DNA of 64,000 nucleotides, from contig NC_018514.1 of assembly GCF_000292915.1 (NCBI RefSeq), positions 2,914,001-2,978,000 on the forward strand, given 5' to 3'. Each line of letters opens with the position of its first letter. Within the stretch, counting starts at the first letter, position 1. Below the pieces are notes generated by a model that searched no databases, was not told the origin of the DNA, and saw only the letters and a list, made by a program, of their open reading frames with translations. This document shows positions 27,017 through 35,805 of this stretch, one piece after another. Source of the DNA: Burkholderia cepacia GG4. Its GTDB lineage: Bacteria > Pseudomonadota > Gammaproteobacteria > Burkholderiales > Burkholderiaceae. The position numbers were made by a program, and so were the translations under genes.

Positions 27017-28525
27017 ATGCGCGCAAGCGTGTTGTCGGACTGGTTGGCGCAGCGCCTCATGCGCGGCGGCGAGCAGCCGATCTACCGGCAGTTGCACCGG
27101 CTGCTGCAGCAGGCGATCCTGTCGCGCGAACTGCCGGCCGGCACGCGCGTGCCATCGTCGCGGCTGCTCGCGGCCGAACTCGGGATCGCGCGCAACACGG
27201 TCACGCAGGTTTACGAACAGCTTGCGCTCGAAGGCTATGTGAACTCGGCGACGGGCCGCGGCACGTTCGTCGCCGACAGCGCGCCGGACGAGATCGTCGG
27301 CGCGCCGCTCGACCCGGCCGCCGGCCCGGCGCTGGTGCAATCGTCCGCGCGGCGGCTGTCCGCGCGCGGCACCCGGCTCGTCGAAGGCGCGGGTGTGTCG
27401 AAGCGCCAGGGCGGCGCGTTCATGCCGGGCGTGCCCGATGTGTCGCGATTTCCCGCGCGCGTGTGGACGCGCCTGCACAACAAGTACTGGCGGCGCCTGC
27501 GCCCGGACCTGCTGACCTACGCGCCGGGCGGCGGGCTCGCGCTCTTGCGCGAGGCGCTGGCCGATTACCTGCGCACGTCGCGTTCGGTGCGCTGCACGCC
27601 CGAGCAGATCGTGATCACGACCGGGATCCACCAGTCGATCGACCTCGCGGTGCGGCTCCTGACCGATCCGGGCGACGCGATCTGGACCGAGGATCCGTGC
27701 TACTGGGGCGTGCGCAGCGTGCTCAACGTGTCAGGGCTCACCACGCGGCCGATTCCGGTCGACGACGAAGGGATCGCGCCGTCCGCCGCCGATCTCGCCG
27801 AGCCGCCGAAGCTGATGCTCGTCACGCCGTCGCACCAGTATCCGCTCGGGATGGTGATGAGCCTCGCGCGGCGCCGGATGCTGCTCGAATACGCGCGCCA
27901 GCACGGCTGCTGGATCATCGAGGACGATTACGACAGCGAGTTCCGCTACGGCAGCCGGCCGCTCGCGTCGTTGCAGGGGCTCGATACGGCCGGGCAGGTG
28001 ATCTACGTCGGCAGTTTCGGCAAGACGCTGTTCCCGGGGCTGCGGGTCGGGTATCTCGTCGCGCCGGAGCCGCTCGCGGAAAGCTTCGCGACCGCGAGCG
28101 CCGAGCTATATCGCGAAGGCCAGTTGCTGCAGCAGGCCGTGCTCGCCGAATTCATCGCGGAAGGGCACTTCGTGTCGCATATCCGCAAGATGCGCACGCT
28201 GTACGGACAACGCCGCGAGGTGCTGCTCGATGCGGTCGCGCGCCGCTACGGCGACACGCTGCACGCGCTCGGCAGCGATGCGGGGCTGCATCTCGTCACG
28301 CAGTTGCCGGACGGTGTCGACGATCGCGCGGTCGCGCAGGCCGCGCTCGAACGCAACATCGTCGTGCGGCCGCTGTCCGGCTACTACGCGGAGCGCACGC
28401 GCGCGGCGTCGGGCCTGCTGCTCGGCTATGCGTGCGTGCCGGAGGACGAGATCGCGGCGGCGTTCGCGACGCTGGCCGAGGCGATCGACGAGCGGGCGTT
28501 CAACAGGATGATTGCGGTGGCTTGA
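27017..28525 (+). CDS. gabR: MocR/GabR-type PLP-dependent transcriptional regulator, 502 aa
   Basis: N-terminal GntR winged helix (residues 20-85: PIYRQLHRLLQQAILSREL, RVPSSRLLAAELGIARNTVT) joined to a class I aminotransferase-like domain (about 130-490) with the PLP aspartate region and the lysine in VGSFGKTLFPGLRVGYLV. GABA reacting with bound PLP switches the regulator on in the GabR family. ATG 27017 follows AGGAG at 27006-27010. Divergence from gabT-gabD and the shared palindrome make the target clear. Confidence 0.92.
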   Translation: MRASVLSDWLAQRLMRGGEQPIYRQLHRLLQQAILSRELPAGTRVPSSRLLAAELGIARNTVTQVYEQLALEGYVNSATGRGTFVADSAPDEIVGAPLDPAAGPALVQSSARRLSARGTRLVEGAGVSKRQGGAFMPGVPDVSRFPARVWTRLHNKYWRRLRPDLLTYAPGGGLALLREALADYLRTSRSVRCTPEQIVITTGIHQSIDLAVRLLTDPGDAIWTEDPCYWGVRSVLNVSGLTTRPIPVDDEGIAPSAADLAEPPKLMLVTPSHQYPLGMVMSLARRRMLLEYARQHGCWIIEDDYDSEFRYGSRPLASLQGLDTAGQVIYVGSFGKTLFPGLRVGYLVAPEPLAESFATASAELYREGQLLQQAVLAEFIAEGHFVSHIRKMRTLYGQRREVLLDAVARRYGDTLHALGSDAGLHLVTQLPDGVDDRAVAQAALERNIVVRPLSGYYAERTRAASGLLLGYACVPEDEIAAAFATLAEAIDERAFNRMIAVA

Positions 28526-28785
28526 TGTGTGGGCGGCAATATCGCCTCGTTGCGATTCCGTCAAAGACCGATGTTGATTTCTCTCCGCCGTGCGGAGAGA
28601 ATTTCCGCGCTCTACTGGCCGGCCTGCCCCTGCGTCATCGAACAGAAATCGCCAACGGCTTGACGCCGCTTTCCGGTAGGACAAGAGCGTGCGGACAGTA
28701 TTGCAAAAAGTGGCGGTACGGAGGTGGGCCTCCGCGTCGAACCTGTTGTGAACGCCAGTGCTGACTGTGGGCGCGGGTGCGGACG
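28526..28785. other. Intergenic region after gabR
   Basis: 260 bases between convergent genes. The only structure I see is a hairpin TCTCTCCGC-CGT-GCGGAGAGA (28580-28588 and 28592-28600) followed by ATTT, a possible weak terminator for gabR. Confidence 0.4.
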
Positions 28786-29622
28786 TTACAACCGGATCAA
28801 CGCCGCCCCCGCGACCACCAGCGCGCACGCGGCGAGCCGCTGCGCACCGGGTCGCTCGCGCATCACGAACCAGCCGATCGCGACCGCGAAGATCGAGCTT
28901 GTCTCGCGCAGCGCCGACACGGTTGCGACCGGCAGGTGCCGGTACGCGAGGATCACGATCGCGTAGGCCGCGAGCGAGATCGTGCCCGCGATCGCGCCCT
29001 GCCGCAGCGCCGTGCGCGAGCCGAGCACCGCGCGCGGGCCGCCGCGCACCGCGCAGACCAGCACGAGCTGCGGCACGCTCCACAGCAGGTACACCCACGC
29101 GATGTAGCCGAGCGCGCTGCCCGACACGCGCGAGCCGATTCCGTCGCAGATCGAATACGACGCGATGAACACGCCGGTGAGCAGCGCATACGGCACGCCG
29201 TCCGCGGAGAACCGGAACCCGCGCCGCAGCGCGAGCGACATGATGCCGAACGACACGAGCGCAATGCCGGCAAAGCCGAATGGTGTCGGTTGCTCGTGCA
29301 GCACCGCGAACGCGAGCACCGACACGAGCAGCGGCGACATCCCGCGCGCGATCGGGTAGATCTGCCCGAACTCGCCGCTGCGGTACGCGCGCACGAGCGT
29401 GAAGCAATACGCAACCTCGAGCACTGCCGACGCCGCGACATACGGCCAGGCGGCGGGTGCCGGCGCGGGCAGCAGCACGACGCCGGCGATCCCGAACGCG
29501 AGATACGGCAGCGACATTGTGCCGAGCTGGACGAGCCGGTCCTCGCTCACATGCAGGAACGCGTTCCAGACCGCGTGCAGCAGCGCGGAGCACAGCACGA
29601 GGCCGATGAAGAGGTGATCCAT
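28786..29622 (-). CDS. EamA/DMT-family transporter, 278 aa
   Basis: Ten hydrophobic segments in two homologous halves of five, each opening with a segment of the HAVWNAFLH or ASYSICDGIGSR kind. This is the drug/metabolite transporter fold; members export amino acids or other metabolites. The first codon of the open frame is GTG 29625; the adjacent ATG 29622 is the likelier start. The substrate cannot be told. The gene is divergent from selD with 106 bases between. Confidence 0.85.
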   Translation of the reverse strand: MDHLFIGLVLCSALLHAVWNAFLHVSEDRLVQLGTMSLPYLAFGIAGVVLLPAPAPAAWPYVAASAVLEVAYCFTLVRAYRSGEFGQIYPIARGMSPLLVSVLAFAVLHEQPTPFGFAGIALVSFGIMSLALRRGFRFSADGVPYALLTGVFIASYSICDGIGSRVSGSALGYIAWVYLLWSVPQLVLVCAVRGGPRAVLGSRTALRQGAIAGTISLAAYAIVILAYRHLPVATVSALRETSSIFAVAIGWFVMRERPGAQRLAACALVVAGAALIRL

Positions 29623-29728
29623 CACAGAAGGTGCGGGCGAAGGCGACGGAGGGCGGGCGCGATCAATTATGTGGGTATCCGGCGCGCTCGCGCGGAATTG
29701 TCGATAATAGAACGTTGTTATTCACCGG

Positions 29729-30802
29729 ATGCCGACGATGACCGAAGCCACCCTCACCCCGCCCGCCGTTCCGCGCCTCACGAGCCTGTCGCACGGGGGC
29801 GGCTGCGGCTGCAAGATCGCGCCGGGCGTGCTGTCCGAGCTGCTGAAGCGCGCGACGCCGCCGGCGCTGTTCCCTGATCTGCTGGTCGGCACCGAGACCT
29901 CCGACGACGCGGCCGTCTACCGGCTGAACGACGAGCAGGCGATCGTCGCGACCACCGACTTCTTCATGCCGATCGTCGACGATCCGTTCGACTTCGGCCG
30001 CATCGCGGCGACCAACGCGCTGTCGGACGTTTACGCGATGGGCGGCAAGCCGATTCTCGCGCTCGCGCTGGTGGGGATGCCGATCAACGTGCTGCCGCAC
30101 GAGACGATCGCGGCCGTGCTGCGCGGCGGCGAATCGGTGTGCGCGGAGGCCGGCATTCCGGTCGCGGGCGGCCATTCGATCGATTCGGTCGAGCCGATCT
30201 ACGGGCTCGCGGCGATCGGCGTCGTGCATCCGTCGCGCGTGAAGCGCAATGCGGCCGCGCGCGCGGGCGACGTGCTGGTGCTCGGCAAGCCGCTCGGCGT
30301 CGGCGTGCTGTCGGCCGCGCTGAAGAAGAACCAGCTCGACGACGCGGGCTACGCGCAGATGGTCGCGACGACCACCAAGCTGAACCGGCCGGGCGCCGAG
30401 CTCGCCGCGCTGCCGGGCGTGCATGCACTGACCGACGTTACGGGCTTCGGGCTGCTCGGCCACACGCTCGAGCTCGCACGCGGCGCGAACCTCACCGCAC
30501 GCGTGCACTACGCGTCGCTGCCGTGGCTGGCGGGCGTCGAGGCGTTCGTCGCCGACGGCGTGTTCACCGGCGCATCGGGTCGCAACTGGGCCGCGTACGG
30601 CACCGACGTGCGGCTCGCCGACGGGCTGCCGCTGGTCGCGCAGGCGCTGCTGACCGATCCGCAGACGTCCGGCGGCCTGCTGGTCGCGTGCGCGCCGGAG
30701 GCGGTCGACGACGTGCTCGCGTGCTTCCGTGCCGACGGTTTCGACCGCGCGGCGGTGATCGGCGAGATGGCGGACGGGCCCGCGCGCGTCGACGTCGCCT
30801 GA
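29729..30802 (+). CDS. selD: Selenide, water dikinase (selenophosphate synthase), 357 aa
   Basis: Makes selenophosphate from selenide and ATP for selenocysteine and selenouridine synthesis. The catalytic loop SHGGGCGCKIAP has Cys26 and Lys29, equivalent to Cys17 and Lys20 of E. coli SelD. This is a cysteine form, with no in-frame UGA. ATP-binding residues are in ETSDDAAVYRL and ATNALSDVYAMGG, and the second domain has ALTDVTGFGLLGH and DPQTSGGLLVA. The start is ATG 29729 or 29738. No selA, selB or selU is in the window. Confidence 0.93.
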   Translation: MPTMTEATLTPPAVPRLTSLSHGGGCGCKIAPGVLSELLKRATPPALFPDLLVGTETSDDAAVYRLNDEQAIVATTDFFMPIVDDPFDFGRIAATNALSDVYAMGGKPILALALVGMPINVLPHETIAAVLRGGESVCAEAGIPVAGGHSIDSVEPIYGLAAIGVVHPSRVKRNAAARAGDVLVLGKPLGVGVLSAALKKNQLDDAGYAQMVATTTKLNRPGAELAALPGVHALTDVTGFGLLGHTLELARGANLTARVHYASLPWLAGVEAFVADGVFTGASGRNWAAYGTDVRLADGLPLVAQALLTDPQTSGGLLVACAPEAVDDVLACFRADGFDRAAVIGEMADGPARVDVA

Positions 30803-30874
30803 CACAGCGTTGCTCACGCCGGATGGCTGGCGGTCGCTGGAATCGATGCCTTCGCTCGAAGGCATCGGCGACCG

Positions 30875-31465
30875 ATGAACGATTTCCTGTTCGGGCTGAT
30901 GATCGCGCTGTCGGTCGGGCCCGTCGCGCTGATGATCGCGAACTACGGGATGCGCGCCGGCACCGCCAGCGGCGTGCGCGCGGCGGCGGGCGTGGCGTCG
31001 GCCGACGGCTGTTACGCGGTCGTCGCGTTCACGATCGGCGCGATGCTCGCGAGCACGCTCGCGTCGCACCTGTCGCTGTTCCGCTTCAGCGGCGCGCTGG
31101 TGTTGCTCGCCATGGGCACACGCATGCTATGGCAGGCGCTGAAGGACCGGCGCCGCACGCTGGACGGCGCTGCGCCGCCGCCCGGCACGCGCCCGTTCAC
31201 GTCGATGTTCTTCGTCACGCTGGCGAATCCGCTGACCATCCTGCTGTTCTATGGCTATGCGACTGCTGCGGCCGGTGCGCATCGGCACTGGTTGTTCGGC
31301 GCCGCGTGCGTGTTTGCCGGCAGTCTCACCGGGCAGCTCGTGTTCGCGTTCGGCGGCAGCGCGATCGGCCGCATCGTGAAGTCGCCGCGATGGCTCGCCG
31401 CGAGCCATGTGGTCGCCGCGCTGGTCGTGCTCGGTTATGGCGTCGCCGGGATCGTGCGCGGGTAG
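30875..31465 (+). CDS. LysE-family translocator, 196 aa
   Basis: Six membrane segments. The N-terminal block GLMIALSVGPVALMIANYG fits the LysE/RhtB signature (S-x-GP). Such proteins export amino acids or their derivatives. It starts 72 bases after selD in the same direction, so co-transcription is possible, although no functional link is known. Confidence 0.82.
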   Translation: MNDFLFGLMIALSVGPVALMIANYGMRAGTASGVRAAAGVASADGCYAVVAFTIGAMLASTLASHLSLFRFSGALVLLAMGTRMLWQALKDRRRTLDGAAPPPGTRPFTSMFFVTLANPLTILLFYGYATAAAGAHRHWLFGAACVFAGSLTGQLVFAFGGSAIGRIVKSPRWLAASHVVAALVVLGYGVAGIVRG

Positions 31466-31721
31466 CGAATCGGTTGCCGTCGAGCGTCGACGTTCGTGAG
31501 CGGCGGCGACATTTATCGTCGCGCGTCAATCTGCCAACCAGATAGCATTCCTGATGTTTTTCCGTGTCGAATGGCGTGCGAAACACGTGCCGCGCATTGC
31601 ATGGCGGCACGCCGCCGGCCGTTTCGTAGTCGGGTTCCGCATCGCGCACGCGCGTTCTATACTCCCTCGCGCAGTCTCCGAGAGCCGTTCTCACCCAACA
31701 TTACTGAAACAAGGGACGCCG

Positions 31722-32801
31722 ATGCTGACTCGCTCCATTCTTTCCGCCGCTGCATTCTCGCTTGCGGCCTGCGCGACCGCGCCGTCGATCGCGCAGAACA
31801 ACCAGGGCAACGACGCGGGCAACGATGCATTCGCCGAGACCGGTGCACCGGGCCGCCCGGTCAAGGTCATGATCATCACGATGTTCGGTCCGGAGGGCCA
31901 GGCATGGCTCGACCGGCTCGGCCCGTGGCGCGACATCACCGTGCCCGGCCTGTCACCCGACTACCCGGCCGTTCACTGCAACAAGCAGGACGTATGCGTG
32001 GTAACCACCGGCATGGGCTATGCGAACGCCTCCGCGACGATCATGGCGCTGACGTTCTCGCAGCGCTTCGACCTGCGTCGCACGTACTTCCTGGTGTCCG
32101 GCATCGCAGGCGTCGACCCCGCGCAAGGTACGGTCGGTTCCGCCGCGTGGTCGAAATACCTGGTCGATTTCAGCCTGCAGTGGGAGCTCGATGCACGCGA
32201 GATCCCGGCCGGCTGGAACACCGGCTTTCTCGGCATCAATACGAAGAGCCCGAACGACAAGCCGCCGCTCGACTACCGCACCGAAGTGTTCCAGCTCAAC
32301 CCGCAGTTGACCGACGCCGCGTATGCGCTGTCGCGCAACGTCGCGCTCGCCGACAGCGCGCAGGCCCAGGCCGCACGCGCGAAGTTCACGTATGCGCCGG
32401 CGAACCGTCCGCCGACCGTGATCCAGTGCGACACGTCATCGGGCAACACGTGGTTCTCGGGCACGCTGATCGGCGAGCGCGCACGCCAGTGGACGAAGAT
32501 CCTGACCGACGGCAAGGGCACCTACTGCATGACCGCGCAGGAGGACAACGCGACCTACGAAGCGCTCAAGCGCGCGGCGAGCGTGAAGCGGGTCGACCTG
32601 TCGCGCGTCGCGGTGTTGCGCACCGGGTCCGATTTCGACCGGCCGTATGCGGGGCAGGCGAGCGCCGACAACCTGCTGAACTACGCGGACCAGGGCGGCT
32701 TCGCGCCGGCAACCGAGAACCTGTATCGCGCGGGCAACCCGCTCGTGCAGGACATCGTCACGCACTGGGGCGAGTGGCGCGACGGCGTGCCGCGCCGTTG
32801 A
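31722..32801 (+). CDS. Purine nucleoside permease-like (NUP family) lipoprotein, 359 aa
   Basis: Signal peptide with lipobox: MLTRSILSAAAFSLAAC, so it is likely lipidated at Cys17 and held in the membrane. The mature part has the NUP-family blocks PGLSPDYPAVHCN, VTTGMGYANASATIMAL and SGIAGVDPAQGTVGSAAWSKYLVD, resembling nucleoside phosphorylase folds. Fungal members move purine nucleosides; the bacterial role is not established. ATG 31722 follows AAGGGA. An open frame from 31554 is not used, because it lacks a ribosome binding site and a signal peptide. No partner gene is adjacent. Confidence 0.82.
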   Translation: MLTRSILSAAAFSLAACATAPSIAQNNQGNDAGNDAFAETGAPGRPVKVMIITMFGPEGQAWLDRLGPWRDITVPGLSPDYPAVHCNKQDVCVVTTGMGYANASATIMALTFSQRFDLRRTYFLVSGIAGVDPAQGTVGSAAWSKYLVDFSLQWELDAREIPAGWNTGFLGINTKSPNDKPPLDYRTEVFQLNPQLTDAAYALSRNVALADSAQAQAARAKFTYAPANRPPTVIQCDTSSGNTWFSGTLIGERARQWTKILTDGKGTYCMTAQEDNATYEALKRAASVKRVDLSRVAVLRTGSDFDRPYAGQASADNLLNYADQGGFAPATENLYRAGNPLVQDIVTHWGEWRDGVPRR

Positions 32802-32839
32802 CGGCCGGAGCCGGCTTCCGCGACCCGCCGACGCGAAGG

Positions 32840-32929
32840 TCAATGCGCTCGCGGCGTGGCCCGGAACGGTGTCCACACCGGCGTGGTGTCGTCCCAATGA
32901 TCGAGCGGCGAAGGAAGTTGATCGTTCAT
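32840..32929 (-). CDS. Putative 29-aa small protein
   Basis: ATG 32929 is six bases after an excellent AGGAG, and the frame (MNDQLPSPLDHWDDTTPVWT...) ends at TGA 32840-32842. It is acidic, with two tryptophans, and has no membrane segment. It lies 93 bases downstream of, and in the same direction as, the DUF4148 gene, so it may share its transcript. The ribosome binding site is the main support; a chance frame cannot be excluded. Confidence 0.45.
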   Translation of the reverse strand: MNDQLPSPLDHWDDTTPVWTPFRATPRAH

Positions 32930-33021
32930 CACATGCTCCTGCAACTAACTGACTAATCGAGTGTTCGACAGCGGTATCACGACGCCGCGCACCGGATCAT
33001 CCGCTGCGCGGCGTTGCACGT

Positions 33022-33318
33022 TTACCGGCCCCCGCCTGCGAGCTGGTTGCTTTCCGGCATCGAGCGATACGGGCCTTGAGCGAGTTCGAGCCCTTGCGGA
33101 TACGAATTCGCCTTGCGCAGCCAGGCCAGCGTGCCGTCGCGGCGTGCCTGCTCGACTTCTGCGCTGACTTCGGCGCGGGTGCGCGGGCCGTTGTTGTGCT
33201 GCGTGTACCACGACGTGTTGCCGTAGTCGCCGGCATGCGGGGTGTTCGTATCGGCGAAGGCCGGTGCGGACACGGCGAGTGCGAGAGCGACGGCGGAGAG
33301 AAGGTGGCGGCGGTTCAT
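33022..33318 (-). CDS. DUF4148 domain protein, secreted, 98 aa
   Basis: A cleavable signal peptide (MNRRHLLSAVALALAVSAPAFA, cut expected after AFA) is followed by the short DUF4148 domain: TRAEVSAEVEQARRDGTLAW and the motif ANSYPQG. The family is nearly confined to Burkholderiaceae and is present in many copies per genome; its function is unknown. ATG 33318 follows AGGAG by eight bases. Confidence 0.85.
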   Translation of the reverse strand: MNRRHLLSAVALALAVSAPAFADTNTPHAGDYGNTSWYTQHNNGPRTRAEVSAEVEQARRDGTLAWLRKANSYPQGLELAQGPYRSMPESNQLAGGGR

Positions 33319-33735
33319 GACGTAACTCCTGTGTTGGTCGGAGTTGGCGCGTGAGCGCTTGCTCCGGTCCCGTCAAACGGGTCTGTTCGATGCGCTATGA
33401 GGTGCGCGACAGGGTTTACTCTAGGTATCTGTTCGGGCGCGATAAATGCGGCAGACGCGAATTGATTTGTCGTGATAGAGGAACAATCGCGATCCGCAGC
33501 GTCGGCAGGGTTATATCGAAATCGCCCGCAGCCGCCTGCAGCGGGGCTCGCGGCGATATGGCGCGGTTCGCGCGACGGCGTGCGCAGACGATTGCCGCGC
33601 GCGGTGCAAAGGTGTCATGCGGATTCGGGAAAGACGCTGTTTGCGGCGGGGACGGTGCCAGGCAGGTGACACCGGAGCGGCGCGAAGGCGGGACGGCGCG
33701 CGGGGCCGGAGGCCCGCGCGCCGCGGTTCAGACGA
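33319..33735. other. Intergenic region between DUF4148 and ceoR
   Basis: 417 bases. It holds the DUF4148 promoter on the left and the ceoR 3' end on the right. An AT-richer stretch lies around 33,415-33,510. No supported gene. Confidence 0.45.
33694..33723 (-). terminator. Hairpin after ceoR
   Basis: A 13-bp stem, with one bulged G, joins 33694-33707 and 33711-33723 around a GGA loop. It lies 13 bases beyond the ceoR stop in the direction of transcription. No T run follows. Confidence 0.6.
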
Positions 33736-34740
33736 TTACGCGACCCACTCGTTGATGACCGGCGTGTCGAGCGCCGGCGCGCGCTCGGCTTCCTCGAACG
33801 TGCGCTTGCTGCACGTCGCGTCGAGGCTGCCCTTGCCGCTCAGCAGCGGGCAGCGGTCGAACACCTCGGCGATCCAGTCGACGAATACGCGTACCTTCGG
33901 CGACAGGTGCCGGCTGTGCGGATACACGACCGAGATCGGCATCGGCAGCGGCTTGATGCCCGGCAGCACTTCCTTGAGCCGGCCTTCGCGCAGGTGCGGC
34001 AGCACCATGAAGAGCGGCGGCTGAATCAGCCCGAAGCCTTCGACGCCGCAGGTCACGTACGCATCCGCGTCGTTCACCGACACGATGCTGTTCATCTTGA
34101 CCTCGACTTCCTTGCCTTCGCTCAGGAAGGTCCAGTCGATCGTGCGGCCCGTGCGGCTCGAGAAATAGTTGACGGCCTTATGGTCGTTCAGGTCCTCGAT
34201 CGTCTTCGGCTCGCCGTGATGTTCGAGATACGACGGCGCGGCCACCGTCACGCCTTCGAACAGGCCGACGCGACGTGCGACGAGCGACGAATCCTGCAGC
34301 GCGCCGACGCGGATCACGCAGTCGACGCCTTCCTGCAGCAGGTCCACCGGCCGGTCGGACAGGCCGAGCTGCAGGTCGATGTCCGGATAGCGCGAGTGGA
34401 ATTCGCACAGCGACGGAATCACGAGCAGCCGCCCGATCGAACCCGGCATGTCGATACGCAACTTTCCGTGCGGCTTCCGGTTGTTGTTCTGGAAGCTTGC
34501 TTCGGTTTCCTCGACATCGGCGAGGATCCGCACGCAGCGTTCGTAGTACGCAGCGCCGTCCGGCGTCAGCGACAGCCGGCGGGTGGTCCGGTGCATCAGG
34601 CGCACGCCGAGGAAGGCTTCGAGATTCTGGATGATCGTCGTGACGGACGCCCGCGGCAGGCTGAGCGTTTCTGCTGCCTTGGTGAAGCTGCTTGTATCGA
34701 CGACGCGAGTAAACACCTGCATGGCCTGAAGCCGGTCCAT
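33736..34740 (-). CDS. ceoR: LysR-type regulator of the Ceo efflux pump, 334 aa
   Basis: LysR protein with N-terminal winged helix (MDRLQAMQVFTRVVDTSSFT...LPRASVTTIIQNLEAFLGV) and a two-lobe effector domain (about 90-300). It is divergent from llpE-ceoA-ceoB-opcM, the arrangement described for B. cenocepacia, where this regulator responds to salicylate and controls the pump (the orthologue in B. pseudomallei is bpeT). GTG 34743 and ATG 34740 are adjacent; GGAGG just upstream serves either. The C-terminal tail after residue 300 is longer than in most LysR proteins, which is also true of its relatives. Confidence 0.88.
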   Translation of the reverse strand: MDRLQAMQVFTRVVDTSSFTKAAETLSLPRASVTTIIQNLEAFLGVRLMHRTTRRLSLTPDGAAYYERCVRILADVEETEASFQNNNRKPHGKLRIDMPGSIGRLLVIPSLCEFHSRYPDIDLQLGLSDRPVDLLQEGVDCVIRVGALQDSSLVARRVGLFEGVTVAAPSYLEHHGEPKTIEDLNDHKAVNYFSSRTGRTIDWTFLSEGKEVEVKMNSIVSVNDADAYVTCGVEGFGLIQPPLFMVLPHLREGRLKEVLPGIKPLPMPISVVYPHSRHLSPKVRVFVDWIAEVFDRCPLLSGKGSLDATCSKRTFEEAERAPALDTPVINEWVA

Positions 34741-34778
34741 CACAACCTCCGCAATCTAATGAGCCCCCGGAACAAAGA

Positions 34779-34807
34779 GGCTGCGTCGCTTTGTAGGCGA
34801 CGCAGCC
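34779..34807. promoter_or_regulatory. Perfect palindrome in the ceoR-llpE divergent region
   Basis: GGCTGCGTCGC (34779-34789) and its exact complement (34797-34807) around a 7-base loop, about 40 bases from the ceoR start and 107 bases from the llpE start. It could be a regulator-binding site or a transcript leader hairpin of ceoR or llpE. Confidence 0.55.
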
Positions 34808-34913
34808 TGGGATTGTTCGGGGGCGTTGAATTGTGTTGCCGGATTATAGGCATTTATCCCAATGTCTGCCGGACCCAGAATTCGTTCCATCTCGAAATGG
34901 ATGCTGCATCGTC

Positions 34914-35774
34914 ATGGACGCTTCTGAATTCAGCAAATTCCTGAAAGCCGCATTGCCCGCCGAAGCCAGAGCCGGCGCGGCGCTGACGGTCGCGGAGGTG
35001 GAAATCCCCGGCTACGCGCAGGACATCGCGCTGCGCCTGTATCGGCGCGCGGACAAGACCGGATTGCCGGTAGTGCTTTATTTCCACGGCGGCGGTTTCG
35101 TGCGCGGCACGCTCGACGACGCCGATTTCGCCGCGCGCTTTTTAGCAGAACGCTTACCAGCTCTCGTAGTGTCGGTCGATTATTCGCTCGCGCCGGCCTT
35201 TCCTTTTCCGGCCGCGCCGGAGGATGCGTATCGCGCGGCCGTGTGGGCCGCGACACGCGCCCGCGCGTTCGGCGGCAATCCGAAGAAGATCGGCGTCGCG
35301 GGGCACGACGCGGGCGGCCAGCTCGCGAACTGTCTCGCATTCATCGCGCGCGATCGCGGCGAAGTGTCGATCGCCGCGCAGGCGCTGTTCGGGCCGATGC
35401 TCGACCCGAGCATGACACGCATCGGCGACGCCGAACGCCTTTCATCCGATATCACCGCGCGCGAATGCGCGGCCTGTTATCGCGCCTATTTGCCGGAGGC
35501 GGCGCAGCGCATGCACCCATACGCGGCCCCGCTCGAATCGGTGCGCCTCGCGGGGCTGCCGCCGACGCTCGTCGTCACCGCGCAGAACGACGTGCTGCAC
35601 GTCGAAGCGGAGAAATATGCGGGCTGCCTGATTTCGTCGGGCGTGCTCACGCAGGTGATCCGCTACCCGGACGTCACGCACGCGGCGCTCGCGACGCACG
35701 AAGCCGCGCTCGAGGAAGCCGTGCGCTTCTTCCAGTGCCGCTTCCAGGCGCGTCAGTCGAACCGTTCCGAATAA
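34914..35774 (+). CDS. llpE: Lipase/esterase-like alpha/beta hydrolase of the ceo operon, 286 aa
   Basis: HSL-type hydrolase with oxyanion motif VVLYFHGGGFVRG, C-terminal aspartate/histidine region (TLVVTAQNDVLHVEAEKYA, YPDVTHAAL) and the nucleophile elbow GVAGHDAGGQLAN. In active relatives that elbow is G-x-S-x-G, and here serine is replaced by aspartate, so classical esterase activity is doubtful. It is the first gene of the pump operon, 31 bases before ceoA. In B. cenocepacia the lipase-like llpE is co-transcribed with the pump. ATG 34914 gives the MDASEFSKFLKAALP start; the ribosome binding site is weak, and an open frame begins at 34833. Confidence 0.85.
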   Translation: MDASEFSKFLKAALPAEARAGAALTVAEVEIPGYAQDIALRLYRRADKTGLPVVLYFHGGGFVRGTLDDADFAARFLAERLPALVVSVDYSLAPAFPFPAAPEDAYRAAVWAATRARAFGGNPKKIGVAGHDAGGQLANCLAFIARDRGEVSIAAQALFGPMLDPSMTRIGDAERLSSDITARECAACYRAYLPEAAQRMHPYAAPLESVRLAGLPPTLVVTAQNDVLHVEAEKYAGCLISSGVLTQVIRYPDVTHAALATHEAALEEAVRFFQCRFQARQSNRSE

Positions 35775-35805
35775 CCAGACCAATCCACGCTTACCGGAGA
35801 TCCAT

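Noticed and set aside
29729..30802. Selenocysteine-containing SelD
   Set aside because: The active-site position is cysteine (GGGCGCK), and there is no in-frame UGA.
28786..33318. Selenium-use operon from the DMT exporter to the nucleoside permease
   Set aside because: Only selD is a selenium gene. The neighbours are a divergent exporter, a LysE-type exporter and an NUP lipoprotein with no known link.
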